Under the pieces are notes generated by a model. It worked only from the letters and a program-made list of their open reading frames with translations. It ran no database searches and was not told where the DNA came from. Source: Atkinsonella hypoxylon (Eukaryota; Ascomycota; Sordariomycetes; Hypocreales; Clavicipitaceae). From it: DNA of 64,000 nt. The DNA lies in assembly GCA_000729835.1 (NCBI GenBank), contig JFHB01000034.1, positions 124,001 to 188,000 on the forward strand, given 5' to 3'. Shown in pieces: positions 22,020 to 34,173 of this stretch. The position numbers and the translations under genes are program-made. Within the stretch, counting starts at the first letter, position 1; every line of letters begins with the position of its first letter.

Positions 22020-24201
22020 ATCAGCATCTGATTCACAACGCACGACCTGACCGCCTGCCAGCCTCGTAGGGGCAGCCATTTGTCGGTGTCGGCGACGCAC
22101 ATGGACTTCACACTCCACCGCCTGTGAGCTTCGGCACAATGGGGTCCTTGCAGATGGATGGTATTTACACTCACCTGCCACGTGGCTCCGTAGACAGGGC
22201 CAATCTAGTTGGACTCCGTAACGGACTGCGGGATTGTAAAATGTCATGCGTCCATTCACCGACTTGTCGCCACTATCGCAGCTAACATGGTCTTCTCCGC
22301 GCAAGCGAGTCATACTTCGCGCTTGGCACCACGCCTCTCTCGGGGGATCCGGCCCCATCCAACCAACGCCCGGCACCTCAGACCAGCACATGCGTGCGGT
22401 GCGGACTTATAGGCCGTGAAAAATCTTGGCTGTGGGTTGGCGCCCTATCTATCTGGCCTCATTTCATCTGCCTACCGTCGGATAACTGCCGTATTCTCCC
22501 TCCTCTTACGTGATGCCTATTCCAAGGGCCGTGCAGTACTACTACTCGACGATAATATAAATATGCTATCGACCTGGAATTCTGGGGGGCAAATTCAAAG
22601 AAAGAATCCCATCTGAACCTAACTAAGAGAAAGCTAAAAAAGAAAAAAAAAAAAACCAAGCTCTTTGCACATAACTCCGTAAACGCCATAAAGTCGGTCC
22701 GACGCCTTCTATCTACGCCTCAGAATCAAACGGTGACGGGCCGAAAGTCGTACATAAAACCCCCCTCCCTTGACTCCATCCATGGCAATAAAATCAACAC
22801 CTATCGCAGGTTCCAAGGACGGAGAAAATAAATCACCGCCAAAGTACAACAAATATGTCGTGCAATACAGATAGACCCTGTCTTAAGAATAGCATGTTCG
22901 CTTTTTTTGTTTTTCCTTTTCCCCCCCAAGGCACAGGGAACTTCATGAGTCCCTTTGAGCGGCCAAGGTGACAAAGCCAGGTCGCGGCTCCACTTTCGCT
23001 CCGTACGGAGACGATAACTGCCAATTACTAGTTATGCAACGAGTGTCCATTATGGATAGAGAGCCCACGCCCACACTACCTACGGAGTAAATGCCGACCA
23101 GCTTGTACATGGCTGCAAGTGTACGGAATAGCAGTACTTCTATTATAGTGCTACCATGGTGGGAAATGCACACGTGCCCAACCAAGTACCTTCCTTCTTA
23201 TATTGTTTGCATGACGCAAAAGCTGAGCTTCCGCCTTTGACTGCCGAAGCTGGTACTGCTGTATCAAGTCTAGTAATAATCCATGCCCACTCATAATGCC
23301 TTGCCCCCATGCCATTTCCGCCAATCACGGCAGCTGTAGTTCCACAGGTGGATGTACGGAGCACACGTTCCTTTTCACAGTCCCTCTTCACCTCCACTTC
23401 CACATTGACACATGGTACATTGTCACTTGTCTGCGTTACTCGCTTGACATCGTTGTCACTTTTACCGTTGATGCTTAGACGCTCGTCCACGTCAAATTCC
23501 AAGAGTGATCATGGTCAGTCAAATCAGGTAGACTTTTGTAATGTCTTGATTAATGCTTTCTGCATGTTCCAAAGGCAATTGACACACTCTCGCGCGCACC
23601 GCTCCGAGCTGCTTCCGTATTATTATCTCTGGTCCTGACAAAGCAAACTCACATCGTGGGCTTCCGGTCTTCCCCGCTTGCTCCCATGCCATCCACCCCC
23701 GCCCCCCGTCATTTTTGTGTATCAAAATCCACTTCCGCTGCTTTTATCTTTGCCCGCTTTTTGGCGTCTGTGTATACTTTTTTTTTTTTGCCTTGCCCTA
23801 CCGCCCTGCATCGAGGGGCACCAATCCTCTGTGGCTCCGTGGCTCCGTGGCGCCGTGGCACTGAACAAGCCCTGTTCAAGGTCGCCCTTGCGAATTTGCC
23901 CATGTAACAATTCCTCCCCCTTCCTTCCTTCTGCTTGATAGAGTACATGTGCCCTAGGCCAATCAACCACAAACATGAATGCATGCTCTCCGTGAAGCCA
24001 GCATGTCTAGACCATGGTATCATTTGGTATGAACTGAAAAAAAATGCAAATGCCACGCCTCGCAAAGTGCAAATCGATTTTGTAGTTACAAGGGAAAGGC
24101 AAAATAAGAGAAAAAAGACAATAAAGGTCCAGCCTGGCACTGTCCATAGCCACCCGTGTCTGGCGAGTAGACAGTGTTCGTTGCTGCAAACGAATTATCC
24201 T

Positions 24202-24255
24202 CACTATATATTATATCGGTAGGCTAGTATATGTAATCCGATATAATATGTAGTG
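24202..24255. other. Long imperfect hairpin downstream of the AreA-domain gene
   Basis: Arms 24202-24219 and 24238-24255 are complementary over 18 bases with one mismatch, with an 18-base loop. Pairing can extend a few bases outward. The near arm ends about 57 bases past the stop of the minus-strand gene, so the hairpin would lie in its 3' UTR or at its 3' end. It could be an mRNA 3'-end structure or a remnant of a tiny inverted-repeat element. Confidence 0.7.
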
Positions 24256-24311
24256 AAGAAATTTGTGGTGTGCAGCAACAAAGTAGTCAACCAAAAGTAG
24301 AGCTTGATTGT

Positions 24312-26052
24312 TTACCAACCCTTGGAATGATAGCCATTGAGAACCTCCTTGGAGAAGTACTCGTTCCAGCTGCGGGCTTCGACATCCTCGCTGGGTTTTA
24401 AACATACTTTGTCGGGGTATTGCTTCAGATTGGCTACATCATGAGAGGTGTGACGGCGTTTGAGAGATGCCTTGGCTGTCAATGTCTTCTGTTGTCGCTC
24501 CCACAAGAGGTGGCGTCGAAGTGATTCGGTGAGCTCCGTGGCCAGCATGTTGCGGCGCGTGGTTCGTGGAGATAGGGCTGCTTGATAGGGAATGTGGGTG
24601 GCAGTGACAGTGATTGGCTGAGCACTGGATCGAGGAATCTCGCTAATAGGCTTGAGGCCGGAGGTGCGCATGCCCTTCATCATGAGAGGTGCCTCATCGG
24701 AATCGTTGGGAGAACCACCTAAGCACAGGCCATTGTGAGCAACACGAGTGCGGTGGATGGCAGGAGTAGACTGTGAGGCATGGCTGCTCAAGGTCTTGGC
24801 CCGTTCGTTCTGCGCGAGCATCAAAGTAATTAATGATGGGCGGGAGGTCAGGTTGGCTCTGGACTCGACGCGCTGGAAGAACTTCTCGTCGACACTGGAC
24901 TTGCCACTGTCCTCGACCGAATCTTCCCATTCGGAAGAATCGTCATCATCATCAATGGCGCTCTCATCAATATACTCCGCTTCGGTGTCTGAATCAACAG
25001 CCGACTCGTTCTGCTGCAAAGACTGAACAGTCAGATTGGGGACGCGAGTAGTCTGTGGCATGGCCGAATGAACCGAGCTCTTGAGAGAATCTTCTCCTGA
25101 AGAGTCGCCAATCTGAAACACGGGCTTTTTGGTAGCAGCGACGCTAGCCTTGAGCTTTTCGATGCTCTGGCCCTGCTCGCTAGAAGAGCAGGATCCGCCA
25201 AGAGCAAACTGTGCAGGCTGCTTCTTGGAGTGGACGTGCTTGGCAGCCGGAGATGAGCTGGGTTCGGGCAGAGGATATTGTTGTAATGAGGCAGCGGCAG
25301 CTGGTTCTGGAAAAATCGGGGCTCGAACCTCGGAGGATTCTGGGAGGGGGCGAGGGGAAGGCTGGGATTCCTCTGAGGGTCCTTCGGATGCCTGCGACTC
25401 ATCGGTTGTCGACCCTGATCGCACAAGTGCAGGACTGGCGGGTACAGCCACTACCTCCTTAGTGGCGGCCATGAGAGGCGACATTTGCGATGGCGCCGAG
25501 AGAGGTGCCTTGTCTTTAACAATGGACACAATCATCTTCTCGAAGTCGTCAGAACTGATATGGCGGTCACGTCGACTGGCAGATGAATCTAATCGATGTA
25601 TCCTAGGTCGGATTTCGAGAGGTGCAGAGACGGAAGTAAACTCGATTGTGTCGTCGTCTGCTAATGAGTCGACACTGCCAGAGAGTTGCGGTACTTCTTG
25701 TATCGTGGTCTCAGTGGGTACGTTCTGTGGAAGAGTTGTGGCGGTAGACGTGGTAGCGCTGTTTGTGCAAGTAGTGGGCTTGCTTGAGGACTCAACAAGC
25801 TGTTGTCTTTGCCAGATTCGCCAGCTGAGGTTTTCTAATCTTCGTCCTTGCTCCACTGAATCTGCGCAGCGAGAAAAAACTTGATTGTTGCAAGCCATTT
25901 GTCAGCATGACTATGCAAGGTATGCGCTTGCAGGTGGCAATGGAATACTGACCTGTCCACATGCTATACAGGTTGGCAGGATTGGCGGTGTCAACCTTGT
26001 GAATGACGTTGGCGTCAACTGTCAAGACATGTGTGTCTAAACGATAAGGCAT
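24312..26052 (-). CDS. Regulatory-type protein with AreA/DUF1752 N-terminus and DUF3295-like C-terminus
   Basis: Two exons on the minus strand: 26052-25953 and 25879-24312, 555 residues. The 73-nt intron starts GTCAGT and ends AAG; splicing makes SMWT-VFSRCADSVEQGRRLENLSW, the hallmark of the short N-terminal domain (DUF1752) also found in the nitrogen regulator AreA. An upstream in-frame TTG exists, but 26052 is the first ATG. There is no GATA zinc finger. The middle is long, Ser/Pro/Glu-rich and likely disordered, with an acidic cluster (about residues 300-325). The C-terminus (about 473-555) has the conserved TTRRNMLATELTESLRRHLLWERQQ, HTSHDVANLKQYP and YHSKGW blocks typical of the fungus-specific DUF3295 family. 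Family knowledge points to a nuclear or signalling role in nutrient regulation, but the exact function is unknown. It stands alone between two gene deserts. Confidence 0.85.
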
Positions 26053-27065
26053 CGCTGCCAGAGGTGACTCGACTATATCTTGCAATTCGTGGGTGAGTGA
26101 TGTTTATACAACGTTGGGCCGAGTAAATAGGTGGCGAAGGGAGGTGGGCCTGACGTCGCTGAGTGTGCGACCAAGCAACTTTTTGCAGAGAGTCGAGTGA
26201 CAGGGTCTCGTCAATTTCGTCGTCAACGAGGCGCCAATTCGTGTCGATGAAGACAAGGCAGAGAGGGAAGTTGAATGGTTTTCTAGGTCAAGGTAGTGCG
26301 AATGACTAAATGGAGAGAAGGCGAGTGCGGTGTTTTGAGAGTCGGTGCCAGAATGGTGTAGTGTAGACCAGATCACTCGTTTGCTGCTCGCAATGGGCGA
26401 AGAGAGATTGCGATACACTAAATTGACTCGATGTGCTCCTTGGGTAAGAGACGGACTGTTCAGTCGCATAGGCCTCTTGAGTATGTTATGCGGAGAGGTT
26501 GATGGAGACGGGAGAACTTGTGGGAAAAAGCGTCTGGGGAAGAAGGAGATAGATATGAAGGTGGAATAGCAAAACGACTGGGAAGGTGGGATGGGTGGGA
26601 AGGAGAGAGAGCCTAAGGGAGTGAGCCGTGGTGTGGATGTAACCTTTGCTTGGATTGAGCAGAAGCAGAACGAGCGAGCACAAGCAAGGGTCGGAGCCAT
26701 GGGGTGGGGTACCGGGGTGAGGGAGGGGGCGTGGTGCAAAGCGTTAGCAGAGGTGCCGAAACAGTAGGTGTACCTCGGGCGCCGCGCTAACGCTGGGAGA
26801 ATAGAGTCAGTAACGAGAATGCAAGGCCCCCAAAAGTCCCGGTGTCCCGAGGACAGCAAGGGGGTGTGGGAGGGGAGTGCGCGATTGGAGGGGCTCTAGG
26901 AACTCCGCCCTGGTCAGCTTGGTGTGCTCGCTCTTCAGGCCAACGTGACCAGCCAGAGCCAGCTATGCCTGAAAGGGTATGCCCCTCCCAGAGCGGGCAG
27001 CAATGACTGAGAGCTCAACGCCGAGGCAAGTCTAGCTCAAGATATGGCAGCTAATCCTTTTTTGC

Positions 27066-27113
27066 TCCGTCTCCGTCTCCGTCCCCGTCCCCGTCTCCGT
27101 CTCCGTCTCCGTT
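27066..27113. repeat. Hexanucleotide repeat (CCGTCT)n
   Basis: Eight near-identical CCGTCT/CCGTCC units in tandem, about 1 kb upstream of the AreA-domain gene. Confidence 0.88.
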
Positions 27114-27520
27114 TCTACTGTCCTTGGCTCGTAGAGCCCTGGGTTGATTGTTGGCAGCGACAAGAAGTCTCCCATCATGTGATGCTGGATGCTGGCTGGG
27201 CATTCCGTTTCGGCCGTCCGTCACCGAGGCTACTTTTGTATTTGGCCCAGCCAGCAGGACTCGCCCAGGCCTGAAATGCTCTGGAATCAGGTCCCTCCGT
27301 TCCCGACCAGCGCTCTGTTAGTGACTAATCGTCCAGACTTCCTGCCCATAACATGTCACCTGTGTCTCTTTTCTCTTTTCCCCACATGAGACGAGACGCG
27401 CCGATCAGTCAAGTCAGTCCAGGTCTGCCTCCGCCTGTCGCCACAACGGGCAGCTGCCCGTGATCTCGAACAGTTGGCAGTCACGCACGAAGTCAAGCGA
27501 AGCCAAACGAAGCCAAGCAC

Positions 27521-27544
27521 AGGCCAGGCCAGGCCAGGCCAGGC
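27521..27544. repeat. (AGGCC)n pentanucleotide repeat
   Basis: Four to five tandem AGGCC units. A separate 11-base unit GCGTTTTGCGA occurs three times at 27789-27820. Confidence 0.85.
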
Positions 27545-30344
27545 ATATCAACTCCCGATTGTGCTGCCTGGCAGCTTCCACCTTTCTTTGCACGGGAAAA
27601 GAACAAGGACAATCCTTCCGTAAGCTGTCTTTACGAAATCCTGCATCTGATTGAGTGCGGTACTCAATGTCAAGTTCGCCCGCCTTGCCCGAGGCGTTGG
27701 TTGACACGAACCATACCAAGCACAGCACAGCACCGCCCCCAACGTGGGGCAATGGTGCCGAGCCTCTTGCATCGTGACCAGCTCGACAGCGTTTTGCGAG
27801 CGTTTTGCGAGCGTTTTGCAAGATAGGCCACCCGACTTCGCGTTTGGCTCGAGGTGAGGTGCAACGGCTCTGTGCCAAGTATGTGTTGATTGCAATGTTT
27901 AGTCGCACAAAGTAATACACATGCTACGTACGGACATCCTGCCAGTCAACGAATTCCGCCTCCTCTCCTCGGCTTCATTCAAGCTACACCGGCAGGCCGG
28001 GTGCCCGCTGCGACAGGCGGATGAATGTCTTCGCTCAGGCCGCCTCTTGTGGTCGAAAGCATGGCCATCCATCCTGGCCAAGGTACCGAGTGCTCCGTGT
28101 CGCGTAATTCTACGGGCTGGTTAGGCTCACTGGCTCAGTGTCCGGCTCTCCAACCCCAGGCTCAGTGCTGTGCAGCAAGCTGTGCGAGTCACGCTGTCGG
28201 CTCTTACAGTATGTTCCTGTCGTTCTTCCCCCACGGGCACGGCACCGTCACACGTTTCCCATCTCCCTCCCCCCCCCCCAAGGGCGTCGGTTGCTCACCA
28301 CGTACCAGTGTGTTATTGGTGCCGTGCCTTCGGGAAGGGAGCCATGTGAAGGCTTGTTCTGCAATGCCCATTCCCGTTATCCTTCATTGCGCTCGCGCCC
28401 AACTATTCTTGGGGAGTCATTTACCACAAGAGTCATCAGCTGAGCAGTTTGCCATCCAGTCGCTCAGCCCTTTTCATTTGGCCTCATGGGGAAGAGCGCT
28501 TTCAGAGCGAATGAAATGGGCCATGCATGGCAAACGCCTTGTTATTATACGCTTGAATCGCCAATCGTCGAACGCGACGTGCCTTTGATCCGTGAATGTT
28601 AAAAACAGGAATCATTTGGGTATGCAGATGCCGCCGCATTCAGAGTCTGTCTTTATCAGCCCTTGATTATAGCTCCCCTTCCCTGGTCATAACTTTGGTT
28701 ACATAGTATATATTGACCCTTGGTGCCATCCCTTCAGTGGTTCCAACGCACCGTCCGCCTGACCTCGTGACGCGAACCCATTCAGATGTCGCTTCCACCG
28801 GGCGTGCCAATTGGCTTTGGCTTTCCAGGGTCCCCTAGACTTGCCACGGCTCAAAAGGCCCTATTGATTTGATTGATAGTTAGCAATTCGCTCTCGGGCA
28901 GACGCTGTACTGAGACAGCTCAATGCTGACGCTGATTTATGTATGCAATATTCCGTACGTACAAATCTCTTTGCTGCGCCTGGCAGATGCTGTGTGGTTC
29001 CGGCATGTCTGGTTCGAATTGACCCAACTCATGTGTGGCAAGCCCATAAGGAGTGCATAATTACAATGTTTGAATCACATACGAGCCGAGTCTCGCGAGC
29101 CAGTTAGTCGCCATTTGCTGTGCTGGACTTTTCCGAAGCCGCCCGGCTGGCTAATACATCATCCGACCTGGCCGAAGATCTCATCTCTACGCCATTGACC
29201 GAACCACCCAGATAGGCAGGCGAAATATCAATGTCTAGCTAGGTTCTAGCTAGGTACTATACCGTGCATGAGCTGCAAAATCGAAACACCTTTAAGGACA
29301 TCCGAGTTTATCAGGGTCCTGTCCGCGGCCCCGGATAATACGTCAGTGTGGCCATGGTGCCCGAGCAGCGGGTGCCAGCTCAGCAGAAAGTGGTCATGAT
29401 GTCTGTCCCCAGACACCACCATCCTCACTCAGGCACCATGGCTGGTCAGCTGGGCTTGTTGCTGAATGCCGGGGGCGGGGGATGCGCTTTTATCAGACGC
29501 AGCACTGGGGTTCCTCACATTGCATATCCCTCTATCCCGAGGCGGCTGCGGCCATCGCGGACCCATGTCCAGAGCCTCGTGTCATCGTCGACTTAGAAGC
29601 GAAGGCTAAGCACATTTCATAAAGCAAGACTGTCGATTGATTGGGAGGAGCCCCAAGTCATCTGTGATCAATGCGCCGCGACTTTGACATGCCAGCGCAT
29701 CCGAGATTATCCAGAAGCTGGCATGCATCCAAAGAGATTACAACCCCAGGACCCTGTTGCGGAGATGAGTGATTCCGAACAATAGGCAGGTGTTGGTCGG
29801 ACAATATGCTCATTGTTTGACATGGAATTGCACCAAGCCACGCTCGCTTACCATATTTTATAACTGGAGATACCTTCTCCATGCCGCACTCACCGTGTTT
29901 CGGGTGGTGGCCGTAGGCCATGGCGTAGGAGGTAGCAGTTCGCACGAGACTTTTCATCTGGTTGTACAGAGTGGTAGTCCTCTCAATTTGCACGCCGAGC
30001 TCATAGTGATCTAAGTCCCTGGCTGTAACTTTAAAGGCATATATATGTGTATAGTAGACTAAATTCAACGTAAAATAAACTTTGTTCATCATTCGCTTTC
30101 GCTGTGCCTTGGAAAGGCAGCGGCCCAGCCGTCATCATGTTGCTGTACTCCAATCTCTGCACGGCTGCTGAGCGATGGAAAGAAACAGGATTAACTTGTC
30201 TTGCACCTGCTTCGGATCTGCACAGGGATGCTGTCTGCTGGCCCGAAACATGAGCTGTCAACTTTCAAATTGGGCGGCGGCTCTAATACTCTAATACCTG
30301 TCGGCTGTGCTGAGTTTGAGATGGAATGTGCGCATGTGCCTCAT

Positions 30345-30490
30345 AGTACTTGTAGGTACCTGATGTAGGGAGCGTCATCAGACGAATATATGGAGAACTG
30401 TCTGGTACCTAAGTAGGTAGGTATCTAGTAGGTACCCTGGGTAGGTGCCCACATGTGCCTAGGTACATAGGCAGGTACCTATGGAGCCAG
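30345..30490. repeat. Cluster of GGTACC / TAGGTA palindromic units
   Basis: Within about 145 bases there are five GGTACC sites and several TAGGTA and CCTAGG variants (TAGGTACCTG, GGTACCTAAG, TAGTAGGTACCC, CCTAGGTACATAGG). The units are not a regular tandem array. Shorter clusters of the same kind lie at about 14874-14892, 29235-29260, 40865-40920, 48265-48295 and 55085-55110, and as a (TAGG)n array at 51788-51818. Confidence 0.75.
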
Positions 30491-31733
30491 ACGCTGTCGC
30501 AATACTAGCCCCAGCTGGGCCAGACGGGTGGCGCCGGTCAGGCCTCGCCGTTGTTGGGACGGGCATTGAGCCCCTGTTCCCCGGATTTTCAGCTAGGCCC
30601 AACTACTCCGTTACCTGTACGGAGTAACTAAGTGAGTCAATGTCTGCCAGTGGGGGTACCTGAGCAGCTGTCAACTGGTCTGGCAGCACTTGATATTGGC
30701 ACTGGCGGCCGGAGCCGGAGGGCGGAGGGCGCGTCAAAAAGCATTGATCAGTCATTGGATTGGGTCTGGTGTCCTGCCCAGTATATTCGCACATACGGAA
30801 TACGCACATACACACTCGCGTACGGAGTACCTGGCAGCAATCCGAACCCCGGCTTTTTCGTGGAGCCGCAATGCGCCCTCTGTCTCTGTCTCTGTCTCTG
30901 TCTCTTCTCGTCGTCATGCAAGCTGCTAGCAGCTAGCAGTCCATGCCACCATTGACAGGGCCAGAAAATCTGGCTTTGCGCAAGCGTTGCCCAATCGCGG
31001 AGCCCAGAATGGTTTCCGGAGGTCATCAGATCAAACCACAAGACCGTGCGACCACAAATCAGAGCCAGCCACCATGCGCTTCCTCTACGTGGCTGACGAC
31101 GAGGATGCTCGCCGTTGCCTATCAGAGTCCGCCTCTCAGTTCACTGGCGGCAAGTCGCAGGCGGACAGAGAGTAATGTAAGCGAGTGAAAAAAAAAAAGC
31201 ACGACCATGTCAACATGCAAATTTTTGAACCCGCCCTTGCCTGAGAGCACACTTGTATTCAATTGGCATGTAGGAAGGGCGAGGGCAATATCATGATATT
31301 ATGATGCATTTCATCCAGTCAGTATCGGTTCGGCTCTGTTCGGCTCTGTTCGGCTCCTTTTCCACGACGGACTGCGAGCGAGACAGGCGCAAAATGGCTT
31401 GTTTGCTAGCGGCGTGGTCTAAAATGGACGGCTCAAGAAGCAGTTAAGGACAGCCCAAGGAGCAAGTATTGGTTTGAGACCTGTGCAATCGTCCTGGGTC
31501 GTGAGAGATGTACTATAGCGTCTGCGCGAATGAAGGCGTGATAGAAGCAGGGGCGGCGAAAAAGCAAGCTTCGGTATTCAAGGAATGGCATTCATGAAAT
31601 AGTGGCTGCCAGTTTCCTACAGATTGGATTTCCGTTGCATCGATTAAATCTCTAGCTGTAGAACGATCGTATGTAGAACGATCGTATGTACAGCATCGTG
31701 GTCCCTTTGTGACAGGTCATTATGTGTGGCCAA

Positions 31734-31827
31734 GCTCTCTCACTCTTGCTCTCACTCTCACCCTCGCTCTCACTCTCACCCTCACTCTCACTCTCACCCT
31801 CATCCTCACTCCATTCTCACTCTCACA
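31734..31827. repeat. CTCTCACTCTCACCC-type minisatellite
   Basis: Imperfect tandem units of CTCACTCTCACCCT over about 90 bases. Two copies of a 14-15 base segment containing GAACGATCGTAT lie just before it (about 31660-31690). Confidence 0.8.
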
Positions 31828-34146
31828 CCTGCATACCGGGTCGTGGCGACGTGGAACTCACGTATAATCCCAGTGTCTCACGGCAGCTAAGATACTTGGG
31901 AAAGTGGTTATTGTCCAGAGAGACCGCGTCCTTGCTCGATTGGGAATAGGTGAACAATGCAACAAAATGTATATAGATACATAGATACCCACTATCAAAT
32001 ACCACTGCCCAAGGCGACAGCCAAGCCAATCGCCTCCGGAATTATACGATCAGTCAATCCCCATGGAGGGAAGCCGAGACAAGTGTGGCAAGGCCGTCAA
32101 ACCAAAATCAACTAAGCCCGCAACCTTTGCTTTACTCAAGGGCAAAAAGCTTGAATTAGCAAAATGAATATGTGATCAGTCAAAGTTACGATGGGACGAA
32201 ATGGCTCTCTTACGCTTGCGCGGTCAAGGCCCTGAGGTGAGGAAGGAGCGTACCAGCTGCGCGCGTTGGCTCTTTCTTATTTCCGGTGAGTGCGATCACT
32301 GCGGTGCATACGTGAGTCGTTCTCGCCACGACTTCAACATGGTCTAACATCATGCCCGGCACATCGCACATCCACCTAACAACTACAAACAAAAGCAGAG
32401 ATTATATGTTCCGACATCCACAACTGCTACGTTTCCCGAGAAATAGATTGATGCCCTCTTTTCCTCGTTCGCAGCGATACGAGTCAGTTAGGCCTTCAGA
32501 AAGGTTTCTTCCGAGAACACGACGGCCAGATCGACTCAAGCAAAGCGGCACGGCGCTGTCCTAGGGCATTTGGTCCACTACAACATTGAACATGGTGGAT
32601 AGCAGGCCAAAATACCCCGCACCAGCGTCGTCATGAGTTCTGCGGACCGAGCATGCTAACAGTCGTTTGCGGATATTCCCCTTTCCACATTCCCATGATG
32701 GGCTTGGTTTTTTGCCTGCCCAAAAAAGACAAACCGGACTCTCGACGCCGAAATGGAAACAAAGACAAGTCGTCACCCTCACGACCCTATTCCCAATCAT
32801 CCGCGCAATCTCGCCTCGGACATGGTCGTCAGGTCACGATGCATATATTTTGGGGGCGGCTCGCTTACTAGCAAGTAGGATATAACAGGTAAAAAGTCGG
32901 GATGGCCTTGGTGAAAAGATGAGTGATAACAGGCTGACCTGCGATCCATGAGGCTTGAACGACATGCGTATGCAAAGGGCATGCTACGGATTTCGGCCCC
33001 CCTTCCTCCCCCCCGAGAGTCGACATCTTATCACATCTATCAGTGGCTTGCATTCGAACACGGGGTTTTTTTTTTTTTTTTTTCGTCTTTTGCATCAAAT
33101 ACGTCATTTCCTTTGCACAACCATCCTCATTTGCTGCTGAGAAGTATAATCCGACGGAGGAGTCTGTTTCGTCCGCGCATTGCTACTCCACTGATGTTTC
33201 TCGTCTGCTATGGCTTCCCAAGTAGACTTGGGCTTTCATGATGCTCGGCAAACAAGTGTGTCTGATTCAATATAGTTAGAGATATCACGGCCTATCCCAA
33301 ATTAGACGGACATAAGCACCAAATAATTGGTCACAGATACTGGCCCTCGATCGGTATTAACCGGAAAGCGAGATGCCGCGGAGAAGCTTCCAACGGTCGA
33401 AAGCAACCTTCTGGACTTTGAGCATGTTGTTTGAGTGCACCTGACGTGGAATTGAATTGAAAATGGTGTAATCGTGAGAAGAAATCACACTAATTTGCAG
33501 CGGAAGTTGATCTTGCTCTGTGATTGCCTGTCCTCGACACGTCGTGGCCCTGTCAGCGCCTATTTCTGCACCAAAGGTTCCTATGGTTCCGTGAGGGCGA
33601 CTTCACGGCTGACGAGACTTCCTTTCGCGAATGTTGCGCAAGACCCAATAAGAAGCTCACTGCGCGCGCGCGCGTGACCCTTCAAAGCCACATGTATTCA
33701 TCAAGGCGTGCTTGATTATCAATCTCATTCGGTAAACGCAGCGGGCAAGTCTCATTCTCTAAAAAGAACTTGCAGCCCGAATCTTGCAGGGGGGGATGAT
33801 TTGCAATACTTCCCTGCCCTGAGGACCCGAAGGATGAATTCATTCCCCTACATTTGACGGATGATTTGCCGCCCGCGATAAAAAAGTGGTGATTCGTTGA
33901 CGCCACAACCAGCTTGACGGTGATTCCTTCATTTAATTGCTCATATTAATCTTAGTCATGCTTTCTTTCCCCTCCTTCTCGATGCTCCTTTTTCGTTTTT
34001 GCCCATGGCCCTCGCTCACACCTGAGATGCGGCGCTGTCCTCGGGATACCAAACATGTCAAGCCGTGATTTATATTGAAACCGCAAAGTGACTGCGGCGC
34101 AAGAGAACGAGGGGCGATGTTTCAACCACAAGAGATGGCTAAAATC

Positions 34147-34173
34147 AAATAATAATAATAATAATAATAATAA
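34147..34173. repeat. (AAT)n microsatellite
   Basis: About nine consecutive AAT triplets in A+T-rich non-coding DNA. Confidence 0.9.

Larger units (their letters stand above)
12789..24311. other. Gene desert with many simple repeats
   Basis: About 11.5 kb without a supportable gene. The longer frames (13941-14420, 14015-14491, 15121-15762 minus, 19358-19900, 20682-21242 minus, 21942-22391 minus) are driven by low-complexity DNA or lack any domain signature and any splice partner. The stretch is unusually rich in homopolymers and microsatellites: G runs (13973-13987, 17261-17273), T runs (15296-15315, 15318-15329, 18124-18139), an A run (18894-18913), a C run (about 21293-21313) and the tandem repeats listed separately. 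Seven copies of TACGGARTA or its complement fall here. It could hold regulatory DNA or non-coding RNA, but nothing in the sequence proves either. Confidence 0.55.

Noticed and set aside
21942..22391. 149-codon minus-strand frame with Asp/Gly/Trp/Met repeats
   Set aside because: It is a direct translation of the ATCC/GTCC microsatellite.
26104..26859. 251-codon minus-strand frame upstream of the AreA-domain gene
   Set aside because: It is Ser/Pro/His-rich without domains, in leader or promoter DNA, and does not splice sensibly into the downstream gene.
28025..28588. 187-codon plus-strand frame
   Set aside because: It begins with ATG but has no domain or splice partner, and its composition resembles the surrounding non-coding DNA.
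28985..29010. Box-B-like sequence TGGTTCGAATTGACC
   Set aside because: It lacks the conserved CC of box B, and no cloverleaf can be drawn.
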